In this document: piece by piece, positions 26,549-35,400 of the stretch
Layout of the letters: every line of letters starts with the position of its first letter
Numbering within the stretch: position 1 is the stretch's first letter
Source of the DNA: Syntrophaceae bacterium
Lineage (GTDB): Bacteria > Desulfobacterota > Syntrophia > Syntrophales > Smithellaceae
Reading direction: 5' to 3'
DNA: 64,000 nucleotides
Assembly (NCBI GenBank): GCA_018436925.1
Contig: JAHDKI010000026.1
Location: 1 to 64,000, forward strand
The notes under the pieces: model-generated
What the model was told of the DNA's origin: nothing
Databases searched by the model: none
Seen by the model: the letters and a program-made list of their open reading frames with translations, nothing else
Program-made: the position numbers and the translations under genes

Positions 26549-28132
26549 ATGAAGCGAGTACTGGTCAGCGACGCCATGGCTCCGGAGGTCGCCGAGATTC
26601 TGGGCAATGCGCCGGGAATCAAGGTGGATGTTAAAACCGGACTTCCGCCGGACGAATTGAAGGCCGTCATTAAAGATTATGACGCGCTGATTGTTCGTTC
26701 GGCCACCAAAGTCACGGCGGATATTCTCGAGGCGGCGACAAAGCTTTCCGCCATCGGCCGCGCCGGCGCGGGAGTCGACAACATCGACATTCCCGCCGCC
26801 AGCAAGCGCGGCATCGTGGTAATGAACACGCCCGGCGGCAACACCATCACCACCGCCGAGCACGCCATCGCCATGATGGTGTCGCTGGCCCGCAAGATCC
26901 CCCAGGCCACCGCATCGATGAAGGCGGGACGCTGGGAAAAAAGCAGATTCATGGGCAATGAATACTGCAACAAAACCCTCGGGATTATCGGTCTGGGCAA
27001 TGTCGGCACGGTCGTGGCCGACCGGGCCCGCGGCCTGAAGATGAACGTCATCGCCTATGATCCTTACATTTCTCCGGACGTCGCGCAGAAGTCGGCGGTC
27101 ACGATGGTGGGGCTCGACGAACTTTACGCCAACGCGGATTTCATCAGTGTGCACTCGCCGCTTTCGGCGGAAACCCGCAATATGATCAATGCCGACGCCT
27201 TCGCCAAAATGAAAAAGGGCGTGTTTCTGATCCACTGCGCCCGCGGCGGCATCGTCGATGAAAAAGCGCTCTATGACGCGCTGACCGCGGGAAAAGTCGC
27301 CGGCGCCGCCGTCGACGTGTTTGAAGAGGAACCGACGCGCAACATGGATCTCGTCGGCCTGGATAACGTCATCTGCACGCCGCACCTGGGCGCCTCGACC
27401 GATGAGGCGCAAACCAATGTAGCCATCGCCATCGCGCATCAGATTGCCGCGTATTTCGCCACGGGCGAAATCAAAGGGGCGGTGAACTTCCCGTCGGTCG
27501 GCGCCGAAGTGATGGCCGTCATCCGGCCCTATCTCGATCTGGCCGAAAAGTTGGGCGCCTTCCAGGTGCAGATGCTTTCCGGTGCGCTGCAGGACGTCAC
27601 GATTGAATACAGCGGCGAACTGCTCAACGTCAATGTCGCCCCGATCACCGTGTCGCTCATCAAAGGGCTTTTGGACCCGATTCTGACCGAAACCGTCAAC
27701 TACATCAACGCGCCGGTCATCGCCAGAGAACGGGGCATCAAGATTGTCGAATCGAAAAGCACGGAAACCAAGGATTTCACCAATATGATTTCCTTAACCG
27801 TGAAAACCTCCAAAGAAACGGGCAAAACGGCCGGCGCCGTTTTCGGCCAGAACGACCCGAGAATCGTCCGCGTCAATGAATTTTCGTTGGAAATCATTCC
27901 CGAAGGCTACATGCTGGCCGTCTCCAACGAGGATATGCCGGGCGTGATCGGAAATCTCGGCACCACTTTGGGCGACAACAAAGTCAACATCGCCCGTCTT
28001 CATTTAAGCCGCGATGCGCAGGCCAAAAAGGCGCTGGTGGTTTTGAACACCGACTCTGCTGTGGGGTCGGACGTTTTGGAGAAACTCAGGCAATTGCCGC
28101 ACGTCGTTTCCGTAATCCCGATTAAAATGTAG
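26549..28132 (+). CDS. serA: D-3-phosphoglycerate dehydrogenase
   Basis: First enzyme of serine synthesis, oxidising 3-phosphoglycerate with NAD. 527 aa, the long form. The substrate and Rossmann domains (about 1-310) contain GLGNVGTVVADRARG, the catalytic Arg region CARGGIVDE, a Glu in VDVFEEEP and the His in PHLGASTDEA. An intervening allosteric domain (about 320-445) and a C-terminal ACT domain (EDMPGVIGNLGTTLGD, about 455-527) suggest serine feedback. It lies between serC and purA with short gaps. Confidence 0.96.
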   Translation: MKRVLVSDAMAPEVAEILGNAPGIKVDVKTGLPPDELKAVIKDYDALIVRSATKVTADILEAATKLSAIGRAGAGVDNIDIPAASKRGIVVMNTPGGNTITTAEHAIAMMVSLARKIPQATASMKAGRWEKSRFMGNEYCNKTLGIIGLGNVGTVVADRARGLKMNVIAYDPYISPDVAQKSAVTMVGLDELYANADFISVHSPLSAETRNMINADAFAKMKKGVFLIHCARGGIVDEKALYDALTAGKVAGAAVDVFEEEPTRNMDLVGLDNVICTPHLGASTDEAQTNVAIAIAHQIAAYFATGEIKGAVNFPSVGAEVMAVIRPYLDLAEKLGAFQVQMLSGALQDVTIEYSGELLNVNVAPITVSLIKGLLDPILTETVNYINAPVIARERGIKIVESKSTETKDFTNMISLTVKTSKETGKTAGAVFGQNDPRIVRVNEFSLEIIPEGYMLAVSNEDMPGVIGNLGTTLGDNKVNIARLHLSRDAQAKKALVVLNTDSAVGSDVLEKLRQLPHVVSVIPIKM

Positions 28133-28145
28133 GAAAGCATAACTC

Positions 28146-29444
28146 ATGGCAAATGTTGCAGTCGTAGGCACTCAGTGGGGTGATGAGGGAAAAGGAAAAA
28201 TCGTTGATCTGTACACCGAGAAGGCGGATGTGGTGGCCCGTTTCCAGGGCGGCAACAACGCCGGCCATACCCTGGTGGTGGGCGGCAGAAAGACGATTCT
28301 GCATCTGATTCCGTCAGGCATTTTACACCAAGACAAAATCTGCATTATCGGCAACGGCGTCGTTTTCGACCCGGCGATTTTTCTGGCCGAAGTGGACGAA
28401 CTGACCCAAGCCGGCGTATTGCCGTCTTCCACATCGCTTTACGTGAGCGAAAAAGCGCATCTGATCATGCCCTATCACCGCGCCCTCGACCAGGCGCGCG
28501 AAGCCAAATTTTCCGGCAAGAAAATCGGCACCACCGGGCGCGGCATCGGTCCGGCTTATGAAGACAAAGCCGCGCGCACGGGCATTCGCGTGGGCGATCT
28601 TTTCGAAGAAGGCCTGTTCCGGGAAAAACTGCGCCACGCTCTGGAAGAAAAGAATTTCCTGTTTAAAAACTTCTTCGGCGTGGAACCACTCGACGCCCTG
28701 AAAATTGAAGAGGAATACCTCGCCTACGCCCGGATAATCGCGCCTTACGTCGCCGACACCTCCATGATCCTAGACCGCGAAATCCGCCGGGGGAAAAAAA
28801 TTCTCTTCGAAGGCGCCCAGGGCGCCCATCTGGATGTGGATCACGGAACCTATCCGTATGTGACTTCCTCTAATACGGCCGCAGGCAACGCGTCGTGCGG
28901 AAGCGGCATCGGTCCGAACAGCGTTTCCACCGTCGTAGGCATCGTTAAAGCCTACACCACCCGGGTCGGCGAAGGCCCCTTCCCGACGGAACTTCAAGAC
29001 GCCGTGGGCGACCATATTCAGAAAATCGGACAGGAATTCGGCGCAACCACCGGCCGGAAACGCCGCTGCGGTTGGCTGGACATGGTGTTAGTGCGCCAGG
29101 CCGTCCGCGTGTCCGGCATCACGAAGCTGGCCATCACCAAACTGGACGTTTTGGCCGGCCTCGAAAAACTCAAAATCTGCACAGGCTACCGCCTGGGCGG
29201 CCAAGAGCTTACCCACGCGGTTCCGGCCAGTCTTGCGGCGCTTTCCGCATGCGTTCCCGTCTACGAAGAGCTTGACGGGTGGGTAGAGGATATCGCCAAA
29301 GCGGAAAAAATGAGCGACCTTCCCGCCAACGCCAGGAAATATCTCGACCGGCTCGAAGAACTGGCCGGCGCAGAGATCATCCTCGTCTCCGTCGGCGCGG
29401 GACGCGAAGAAACCATTCAGTTGGGTAATCCTTTTCAAAACTGA
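28146..29444 (+). CDS. purA: Adenylosuccinate synthetase
   Basis: GTP-dependent enzyme joining IMP and aspartate in AMP synthesis; 432 aa, normal length. The N-terminal VVGTQWGDEGKGKIVD holds the phosphate loop and catalytic Asp. NNAGHTLVV carries the catalytic His, TTGRGIGPAYEDK and the VTSSN block are also present, and the C-terminal RKRRCGW and ITKLDVL segments bind substrate. It starts 13 bases after serA with AGGAAAG upstream, so it is in the same transcript. Confidence 0.97.
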   Translation: MANVAVVGTQWGDEGKGKIVDLYTEKADVVARFQGGNNAGHTLVVGGRKTILHLIPSGILHQDKICIIGNGVVFDPAIFLAEVDELTQAGVLPSSTSLYVSEKAHLIMPYHRALDQAREAKFSGKKIGTTGRGIGPAYEDKAARTGIRVGDLFEEGLFREKLRHALEEKNFLFKNFFGVEPLDALKIEEEYLAYARIIAPYVADTSMILDREIRRGKKILFEGAQGAHLDVDHGTYPYVTSSNTAAGNASCGSGIGPNSVSTVVGIVKAYTTRVGEGPFPTELQDAVGDHIQKIGQEFGATTGRKRRCGWLDMVLVRQAVRVSGITKLAITKLDVLAGLEKLKICTGYRLGGQELTHAVPASLAALSACVPVYEELDGWVEDIAKAEKMSDLPANARKYLDRLEELAGAEIILVSVGAGREETIQLGNPFQN

Positions 29445-29462
29445 AAAATATCGAGTTTCTTC

Positions 29463-29491
29463 TTGACATCGGCCCCCCCAGCTGCTAGAAG
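29463..29491 (+). promoter_or_regulatory. Probable promoter of tRNA-Lys
   Basis: TTGACA at 29463-29468, a 17-base spacer with a run of C, then TAGAAG at 29486-29491 as a weak -10. It is placed 27 bases before the tRNA. Confidence 0.5.
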
Positions 29492-29517
29492 CCGATGGTT
29501 CAAAAGCTTACCTCCAT

Positions 29518-29592
29518 GGGCCGTTAGCTCAGCGGTAGAGCAGCGGACTTTTAATCCGTTGGCCGCGGGTTCAATCCCCGCACGGCCCACCA
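29518..29592 (+). tRNA. tRNA-Lys (anticodon UUU)
   Basis: A complete cloverleaf: acceptor GGGCCGT/ACGGCCC, D arm GCTC-AGCGGTA-GAGC, anticodon stem CGGAC/ATCCG-type with loop CTTTTAA giving anticodon TTT, and T arm GCGGG-TTCAATC-CCCGC. The CCA end is encoded (29590-29592). A perfect terminator hairpin follows. Confidence 0.97.
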
Positions 29593-29597
29593 GAATC

Positions 29598-29634
29598 AAG
29601 GGTCTTAAACTATCCAGTTTAAGACCCTTTTTTT
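29598..29634 (+). terminator. Strong intrinsic terminator of tRNA-Lys
   Basis: A perfect 13-base stem, AAGGGTCTTAAAC with GTTTAAGACCCTT, around a six-base loop, followed by eight or more T. Confidence 0.95.
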
Positions 29635-29817
29635 TATTTTCCCCTTTGATGATTTCCTTGACTCTCTATCAAGGCCATTTTATACTCCGCCCCGCAATGA
29701 ATAAGGTTCTTTAAAAAAAGATCCTTCTTGTTCTTGGCGATCAACCCAAAGAGGCGCGCAAAAAAGCAGGAAAAAGCCCTCTAATAAAAAGATATGGAAA
29801 GGAGTCGAAGTTATTTT

Positions 29818-30978
29818 ATGTATCGCATCGATTTATTAAACAAGATTTCGGAAAAAGGCTTGAGCCTTTTCACGCCGAATTATGAGTACCGTGAGGGCAT
29901 CGCCGATGCCGACGGCATTCTGGTGAGAAGCAAGGAAATGAAAGACATGGCCCTGCCCGCAAGCGTGAAGGCCATTGCCCGCGCCGGCGCCGGCGTCAAC
30001 AACATTCCCATCGACAAATGCTCGGAAAAAGGCATTGTTGTTTTCAACACGCCCGGCGCCAATGCCAACGGCGTGAAAGAACTGGTCATTCTGGGCATGA
30101 TCCTGGCGGCGCGCCATGTCGCCGACGGCATTGCCTGGGCCAAAGGGTTGGTCGGCGAAGGCGATAAAGTGCCGGATCTCATTGAAAAAGGAAAATCAAA
30201 GTTTGTCGGCACCGAAATCCAGGGAAAGACCCTGGGCGTCGTGGGCCTGGGCGCCATCGGCACCATGGTGGCCAACGCCGCGGAATCTCTCGGCATGGAA
30301 GTCATGGGATACGACCCCTTCTTGTCGATTGAGGCGGCCTGGAAGCTTTCCCGCACCATTAAAAAGGCTCCGAGTCTGGATCGTCTCCTGGCGGAATGCG
30401 ACTATATTTCGCTGCATGTTCCCCAGAATAAAGACACCAAGGGCTTCATCAATGCCGATAAATTCGCCATCATGAAAAAAGGCGTGGTTATTCTGAACTT
30501 CGCCCGCGGCGGCCTGGTGGACACGGCATCGCTGAAAAAAGCGGTTGCCGACGGCATCGTCGGCTGCTACGTGACGGACTTCCCGGATGAAGAAGTCATC
30601 AAAACCGACAACGTCATCGCTATCCCGCATCTGGGCGCCTCCACCGAAGAATCCGAAGAAAACTGCGCCGTCATGGCCGCCCTGCAGCTGATGGATTTCC
30701 TGGAAAACGGCAACATCAAAAACTCGGTCAACTTCCCGGAATGCATCCTCGACCGGACGGGGAAAAAGAGAATCACCATCTCCAACACCAACACGCCGGG
30801 CATGATCGAAAAGATCACCAAGCTGATGGCGGAAAACCAGCTTAACATCGCCGACATGATCAACAAAAGCCGGGGCAATCTGGCCTATAACATCATCGAT
30901 GTTGAAGGCGAAATCAACGGAGACCTCGCCAAGAAAATTTCGGCCACCGAAGGCGTCATCGGCGTAAGAGTACTGTAA
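29818..30978 (+). CDS. D-3-phosphoglycerate dehydrogenase-like 2-hydroxyacid dehydrogenase with ACT domain
   Basis: 386 aa from the ATG at 29818, with AAAGGAG upstream at a long spacing; an ATG at 29794 lacks a site. It has the Rossmann fold with GLGAIGTMVANAAESLG, the catalytic Arg in FARGGLVD and His in PHLGASTEESEE. A C-terminal ACT domain (about 315-386, NTNTPGMIEKITKLM) follows. It lacks the extra allosteric domain of the serA product nearby. It is a second PGDH-type enzyme and may serve serine synthesis or another 2-hydroxy acid. It is monocistronic, between the tRNA terminator and its own terminator. Confidence 0.88.
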   Translation: MYRIDLLNKISEKGLSLFTPNYEYREGIADADGILVRSKEMKDMALPASVKAIARAGAGVNNIPIDKCSEKGIVVFNTPGANANGVKELVILGMILAARHVADGIAWAKGLVGEGDKVPDLIEKGKSKFVGTEIQGKTLGVVGLGAIGTMVANAAESLGMEVMGYDPFLSIEAAWKLSRTIKKAPSLDRLLAECDYISLHVPQNKDTKGFINADKFAIMKKGVVILNFARGGLVDTASLKKAVADGIVGCYVTDFPDEEVIKTDNVIAIPHLGASTEESEENCAVMAALQLMDFLENGNIKNSVNFPECILDRTGKKRITISNTNTPGMIEKITKLMAENQLNIADMINKSRGNLAYNIIDVEGEINGDLAKKISATEGVIGVRVL

Positions 30979-31006
30979 TTTTTTCTGAAACGAATTGCCT
31001 TTAAAC

Positions 31007-31037
31007 AAAAGGGGCTGCGGAAACGCGGCCCCTTTTT
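31007..31037 (+). terminator. Intrinsic terminator of the PGDH-like gene
   Basis: A stem of AAAAGGGGC and GCG with CGC and GCCCCTTTT around a GAAA loop, ending in T5. It directly borders the accessory island. Confidence 0.9.
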
Positions 31038-31042
31038 CGTTT

Positions 31043-31194
31043 CTATGGGCCGGCGGGCGATGGAATCGACTTGGCAAACGCCTCGTCGGTGCTTTCCAGC
31101 GGGGATGAATCGCCCGTATCTTCGGCTTCACAGCGGGCTTTGACGGTCACAAGTATTTCTCATTGGCAAAGAACTTACCGGAGGCAACCCGGCT
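31043..31194 (-). pseudogene. Decayed C-terminal end of an acyl-CoA dehydrogenase
   Basis: Minus-strand DNA that aligns by eye with the last 30-40 codons of the acyl-CoA dehydrogenase ending at 42589. RVASGKFFANE matches RIASAKFFAND. After a two-base insertion the frame continues with VTVKARCEA and STDEAFA (intact gene: TVKARSEA and ITDEAFA), and it ends in TAG at 31045-31043. There is no upstream part. The copy is clearly divergent, so it is an old paralogue or displaced tail rather than a fresh duplicate. Confidence 0.8.
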
Positions 31195-31200
31195 TGACCC

Positions 31201-31230
31201 CTCGCGTGGCCTCGCGTGACCTCGCGTGAC
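31201..31230. repeat. Three tandem 10-mers
   Basis: CTCGCGTGGC followed by two exact copies of CTCGCGTGAC, immediately before the 8-mer array and at the left end of the island. Confidence 0.85.
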
Positions 31231-31232
31231 CT

Positions 31233-31288
31233 TCAGGTTATCAGGTTATCAGGTGATCAGGTGTTCTGGTTATCTGGCGATCTGGAAA
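31233..31288. repeat. Seven tandem 8-mers
   Basis: Contiguous octamers TCAGGTTA twice, TCAGGTGA, TCAGGTGT, TCTGGTTA, TCTGGCGA, TCTGGAAA. They decay progressively from left to right, and all keep TCNGG. Confidence 0.85.
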
Positions 31289-31609
31289 ATCCGCGAATTC
31301 TTAAAGGTTTGATGTGAAGCCAAAAGGTGAATTTGATATTCATCAAATTGCTCTTATATTAAGACCTGGTGTCCTTGAATTCCGGGGGGCTTAACCACTG
31401 CCGGCCGGGTAAGAAAGAAACGAGACCCTGTCGCGGCAATCTGCCGGGAATTAAAACTCGCCTCGCTTAAACGGAATTGAAAATGGCGGATAGACATAAA
31501 GCATCGAGATGCTTATTAGTCAATAAAGCGAAGTTGTTGTTTGACCCCTGAAGACGGCAAGATCCGGGATCGTTGAGTTGTGAAGAGGAAAATACTGGAG
31601 GCGCCCAAG
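31289..31609. other. Leader region before the AAA ATPase gene
   Basis: About 320 bases with no supported gene, no good sigma70 pair and no clear hairpin. It should hold the promoter of the AAA-VWA pair. Confidence 0.4.
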
Positions 31610-32440
31610 ATGACAAAGCACGAAAATAATAAAGCAAATGAGCATGGAGACTTTCGCGTGGCCAAAGAACCTTTTTATCTTCCTCAAGGCAAGGAAATAG
31701 AGATGTTTGAGGCGGCTCACGCCAGCAAATTGCCGGTTCTACTCAATGGCCCCACAGGGAGCGGCAAGACCCGACTGGTGGAACACATGGCCTGGCGCCT
31801 GAACCGCCCTCTTTACACGGTTGCCTGCCATGATGATCTCAGCGCCAATGACCTGACCGGACGCTACATTATCAAGGGCGATGAAGTCCAGTGGATTGAC
31901 GGCCCTCTCCTGATGGCCGTTCGCAGCGGTGGGATTGCTTATCTGGATGAAGTGGTTGAAGCCCGCAAGGACGTGACCGTCGTCATTCATCCTCTGACGG
32001 ATCATCGCCGTTACCTGCCGGTGGAGAAAAAAGGGAAAATCTATCATGCGCCGGAAGAATTCATGATGGTCATCAGTTATAATCCCAATTATCAAAGTGT
32101 TCTGAAGGAACTGAAACCCAGCACCCGGCAGCGTTTCATATCCATTAATCTGGGCTGGCCCGCGGAAGATCTGGAGATCAGAATTGTCAGTCAAGAGGCG
32201 GGCGTGGATGAGCAGATATCCGTGAAACTCGTCCGCGCGGCCAACCGGATCCGCCATCTGATTCATCAGGGACTCGAGGAAGGCGTCTCCACGCGTGAAC
32301 TGGTTTATGCCGGGACACTGCTCAAAAGCGGAATGCCGGTTCAAGACGCCCTGCGCGCCACTATGATTGAACCGCTGACCTACGACAGCGACCTGAAAAA
32401 GAGCATTGAAGAAGTGCTGAAAAACTATTTCAGCTTTTAG
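31610..32440 (+). CDS. MoxR/NorQ/CbbQ-type AAA+ ATPase
   Basis: 276 aa from the ATG at 31610, with GGAGG upstream; the in-frame ATG at 31580 has no ribosome site. Walker A is GPTGSGKT (47-54), Walker B lies around GGIAYLDEVVEA (about 106-117), and sensor 1 is SYNPNYQ. NorQ/CbbQ proteins form rings that, with a VWA partner, insert metals or remodel target enzymes such as Rubisco or NO reductase. The VWA partner follows after 11 bases. No such target enzyme gene is nearby, so the client is unknown. Confidence 0.92.
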   Translation: MTKHENNKANEHGDFRVAKEPFYLPQGKEIEMFEAAHASKLPVLLNGPTGSGKTRLVEHMAWRLNRPLYTVACHDDLSANDLTGRYIIKGDEVQWIDGPLLMAVRSGGIAYLDEVVEARKDVTVVIHPLTDHRRYLPVEKKGKIYHAPEEFMMVISYNPNYQSVLKELKPSTRQRFISINLGWPAEDLEIRIVSQEAGVDEQISVKLVRAANRIRHLIHQGLEEGVSTRELVYAGTLLKSGMPVQDALRATMIEPLTYDSDLKKSIEEVLKNYFSF

Positions 32441-32451
32441 CGGGCGCCCCA

Positions 32452-35400
32452 ATGACTGAGGATCGCATAAAAGACGCCTTCAAGAATGCCGCTCTTGCCA
32501 ATGGCTCCGGGCCATTCCCCGAGGATCCCGGATATGAGCGGATGGCCCGTTTGGTTGAGGCATTGGCTCCTATCGCCTTGCGCTGCGGCGAAGAAAGCAC
32601 AGACACCATTCTGTCCGCGATCACCCGAATCGCCGGCAATGATCGCCGGGCGGCCCTTATCCTTCTTGAAGAATGTCCGGACATCATTGCCAAGCTTCTT
32701 GGCGCAGGCGACGAAACTCTCCTGAATGTCTTTGATATCGTTCATCAGATGATTCCCTTCGGCGCTTCGCTCGCCGTGCGTTTTGTGGAAGTCAGCCCCG
32801 CTCTCATTGCTGAAAATGAATTCGAAACCCTGACCCAAACCGCGGCCCTGGCCTGCAGCGTCGCCCAGGTCAATGTCCGGACGGCGATAAGCCTTGTCGG
32901 GGAAAGCCCGGCCATAATTGAACGCATCGGTTTTGAAGGCCTGCGTAAAGTTGCAGCCCTTGCCGCCACGATCGCGCAGTCCAGTTGGGCTCATTCCATT
33001 AAAGTGGTTGAAGAAAGTCCGGCGCTGCTTGATCGGATGCTTGACGCGGGATCGGATCGCCAATCTTCCCTCAGTGTATATCATCTGGCCTCCGTGATGG
33101 CCCGGGATGATTGGAATATCGCCGCGGATTTTGTCGCAAAAATACCCGCCATCCTGGAAAACCCGGCGCATCGCATTGACAAGCCGCTTCTGGACAGACT
33201 CTTTACCCGTACTGAAAAAGCGTCGTTCTTCGGCGCGAGGCCGGCCTATACCTTCCTGGAAACCGCTCCCGCGCTGATTGACCGCCTTGGCCTCAAAGGC
33301 GCGGAAGATGTCTGGGAATGCGCCTTTGCCATGGCCGAAGACAACCCGGAAAACGCCGTCGCCCTGCTGATGAAAACTCAGGACATCTTGGATCGCCTGC
33401 CTCCTGGTGCCGGCACAAAAAGAACAGAAACCATCTTTCATCTGGGGCGCAAACTTTCCTCTATCAGTTCCCGGGTTGCGCTTCGATTCATCACAACAAG
33501 CGTTTTGCTGGTCCAGCGTCTGGACGACGAAGGCCTGTCTCACATTGCGGACCTGGCGAGCGATTTGGCCAGGCTGAGTCAGACCGCGGCTGTCACCTTT
33601 GTGGATATCGCCCCGTCTGTTGTGGATAAATCCGGAAGGGACGGATTGATGAAAATCGGCGCGCTGGGTATCGATACCGCAAGGCAAAGCTGGGAAACAG
33701 CGGACCGGCTTCTTCTGAAAAGCCCCGATCTGATTGACCGCATTGGCATTGACGGCCTGTCCATGATTGGAGATTTCGCCTCCACGCTGGCCCGGGAAAG
33801 TTCGTCGGTGGCGGTCGGGCTTCTCGATCAATGCCCTTCCATCATCGACGGGCTTCTGAAACATGGCGACACCTCCCTTATTGCCAAAGTCTGTCATCTG
33901 GGCGGCCGCATCGTAAAATACAATGCCAGAATGGCGCTTAGCCTCCTGAAGCGAAGCCCGGAGATCATCAAACTGATTGGTTTTGAGGGACTCGAAAAGA
34001 TCGAGGACCTCGCTTCCCGGACAGGCAAAGAGAGCTGGACCACCTCGGTTAGTCTGCTGGAGGCAAGCCCTGCGATCATCGAACGGGTGGGGTATGCCGG
34101 TCTGGAACAGATCGCCGCGCTGGCTTGCCTTATCGCCCGCCAAAACAGCTATGGGGCTGTGAGCCTCCTGGAGAAAAGTCCCGACCTGATTGATCACTTG
34201 CTGCTCCACGGGGGAACGCCGTTGGTCCTTCGTGTGTATGCGCTTGCCAACGATGCGGCACTGGCCGACTGGATGCTGGCCTCGACGCTTTTGGAAAAAA
34301 GCCCCGGATTGCTGACGAGAATCGGCACAGACGGGCTTTCCAGATTATTCACCCTGATGAACAAAAACACCCTAAACAGCGGAAAAATCGCGAATCGACT
34401 GCTGGATATCAGCCCCGCCATCATCGATAAGATCGGTTTTGAAGGCCTGGAAAACCTGATTACCTGCGCATCGACCATCGCGGAAAGAGACTGGCAGGCC
34501 GCCATCACCGTTGTCGAAAAAAGTCCCCGCCTGATCGACAGACTCAATTCCGCAGGGGACAAAGCCATCGCCCCGAACGTCTATCAAATGGCCGCACTGA
34601 CCGCCCGAACCAGTGCGGCGGTTGCCGAAAAGCTTCTGGAGAAAAGCCCCGAATTCATCAACTGGGTGGGATTGGACGGATTCGGCCTGATCGCTTCGTT
34701 TGTCGAAAACACAGCGAAAGAAGACGAACAAAAGGCCTTGTCCTTTTTGACAGGCCATTCTCCCGCCTTCAGCGATTTTATGGAAAGCATTCCCAAAGGG
34801 CTGGAACTCAAAACCATCAAGCATATTCTTTCCGCCTATCTGCGTGCCCTTCTGGGGCGCCGTGTGGAAATTGCCGAGGCTGAAACAGTCTACACGGACG
34901 GCAGAAAAATTTATCTTCCCAAACGAATCAAAGATTTTCAGGACCGGGAGGATAACTTCAGGCTCTACAAAGTCTCCGCCACACACCAGGAGGCGCATCT
35001 GGAATATGGCAGCTTCGAATTCGACATCGCCAAAATAAGCGATACGATCCGGCAAATCCTGTCGCATTACGGAGAAAAGGGGAACACAGAGGACGGAAGC
35101 GATATCGTCCGCTTCTTCCATTTGTTTCCTGAAACAGAGCTGGCGCATGATCTTTTTAATCTGCTGGAAGACTTCAGGATTGAATGCATTCTGAAACGGG
35201 AGTATCCCGCCCTGGGAGACGACATTGACGCCATGAACCGCCATATGACCAGAAAGCGGCGATCGCCTGAGAAAATGACCAACCCCAAGCAGCGGACCGT
35301 GGAGATGATTGCCCAGTCTTTATTGACGGGAAAAGAATTTAATACTGTCGATGATCCGGCCATCCCCATCCTTCGCAGAACACTCGATGCCGCTGATATC

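Noticed and set aside
31201..31288. Possible CRISPR array
   Set aside because: The repeats are 8-10 bases, contiguous and without spacers; no cas genes are in the window.
32437..34209. A 590-codon minus-strand frame inside the VWA gene
   Set aside because: It mirrors the helical repeats in antisense; no ribosome site, no family resemblance.
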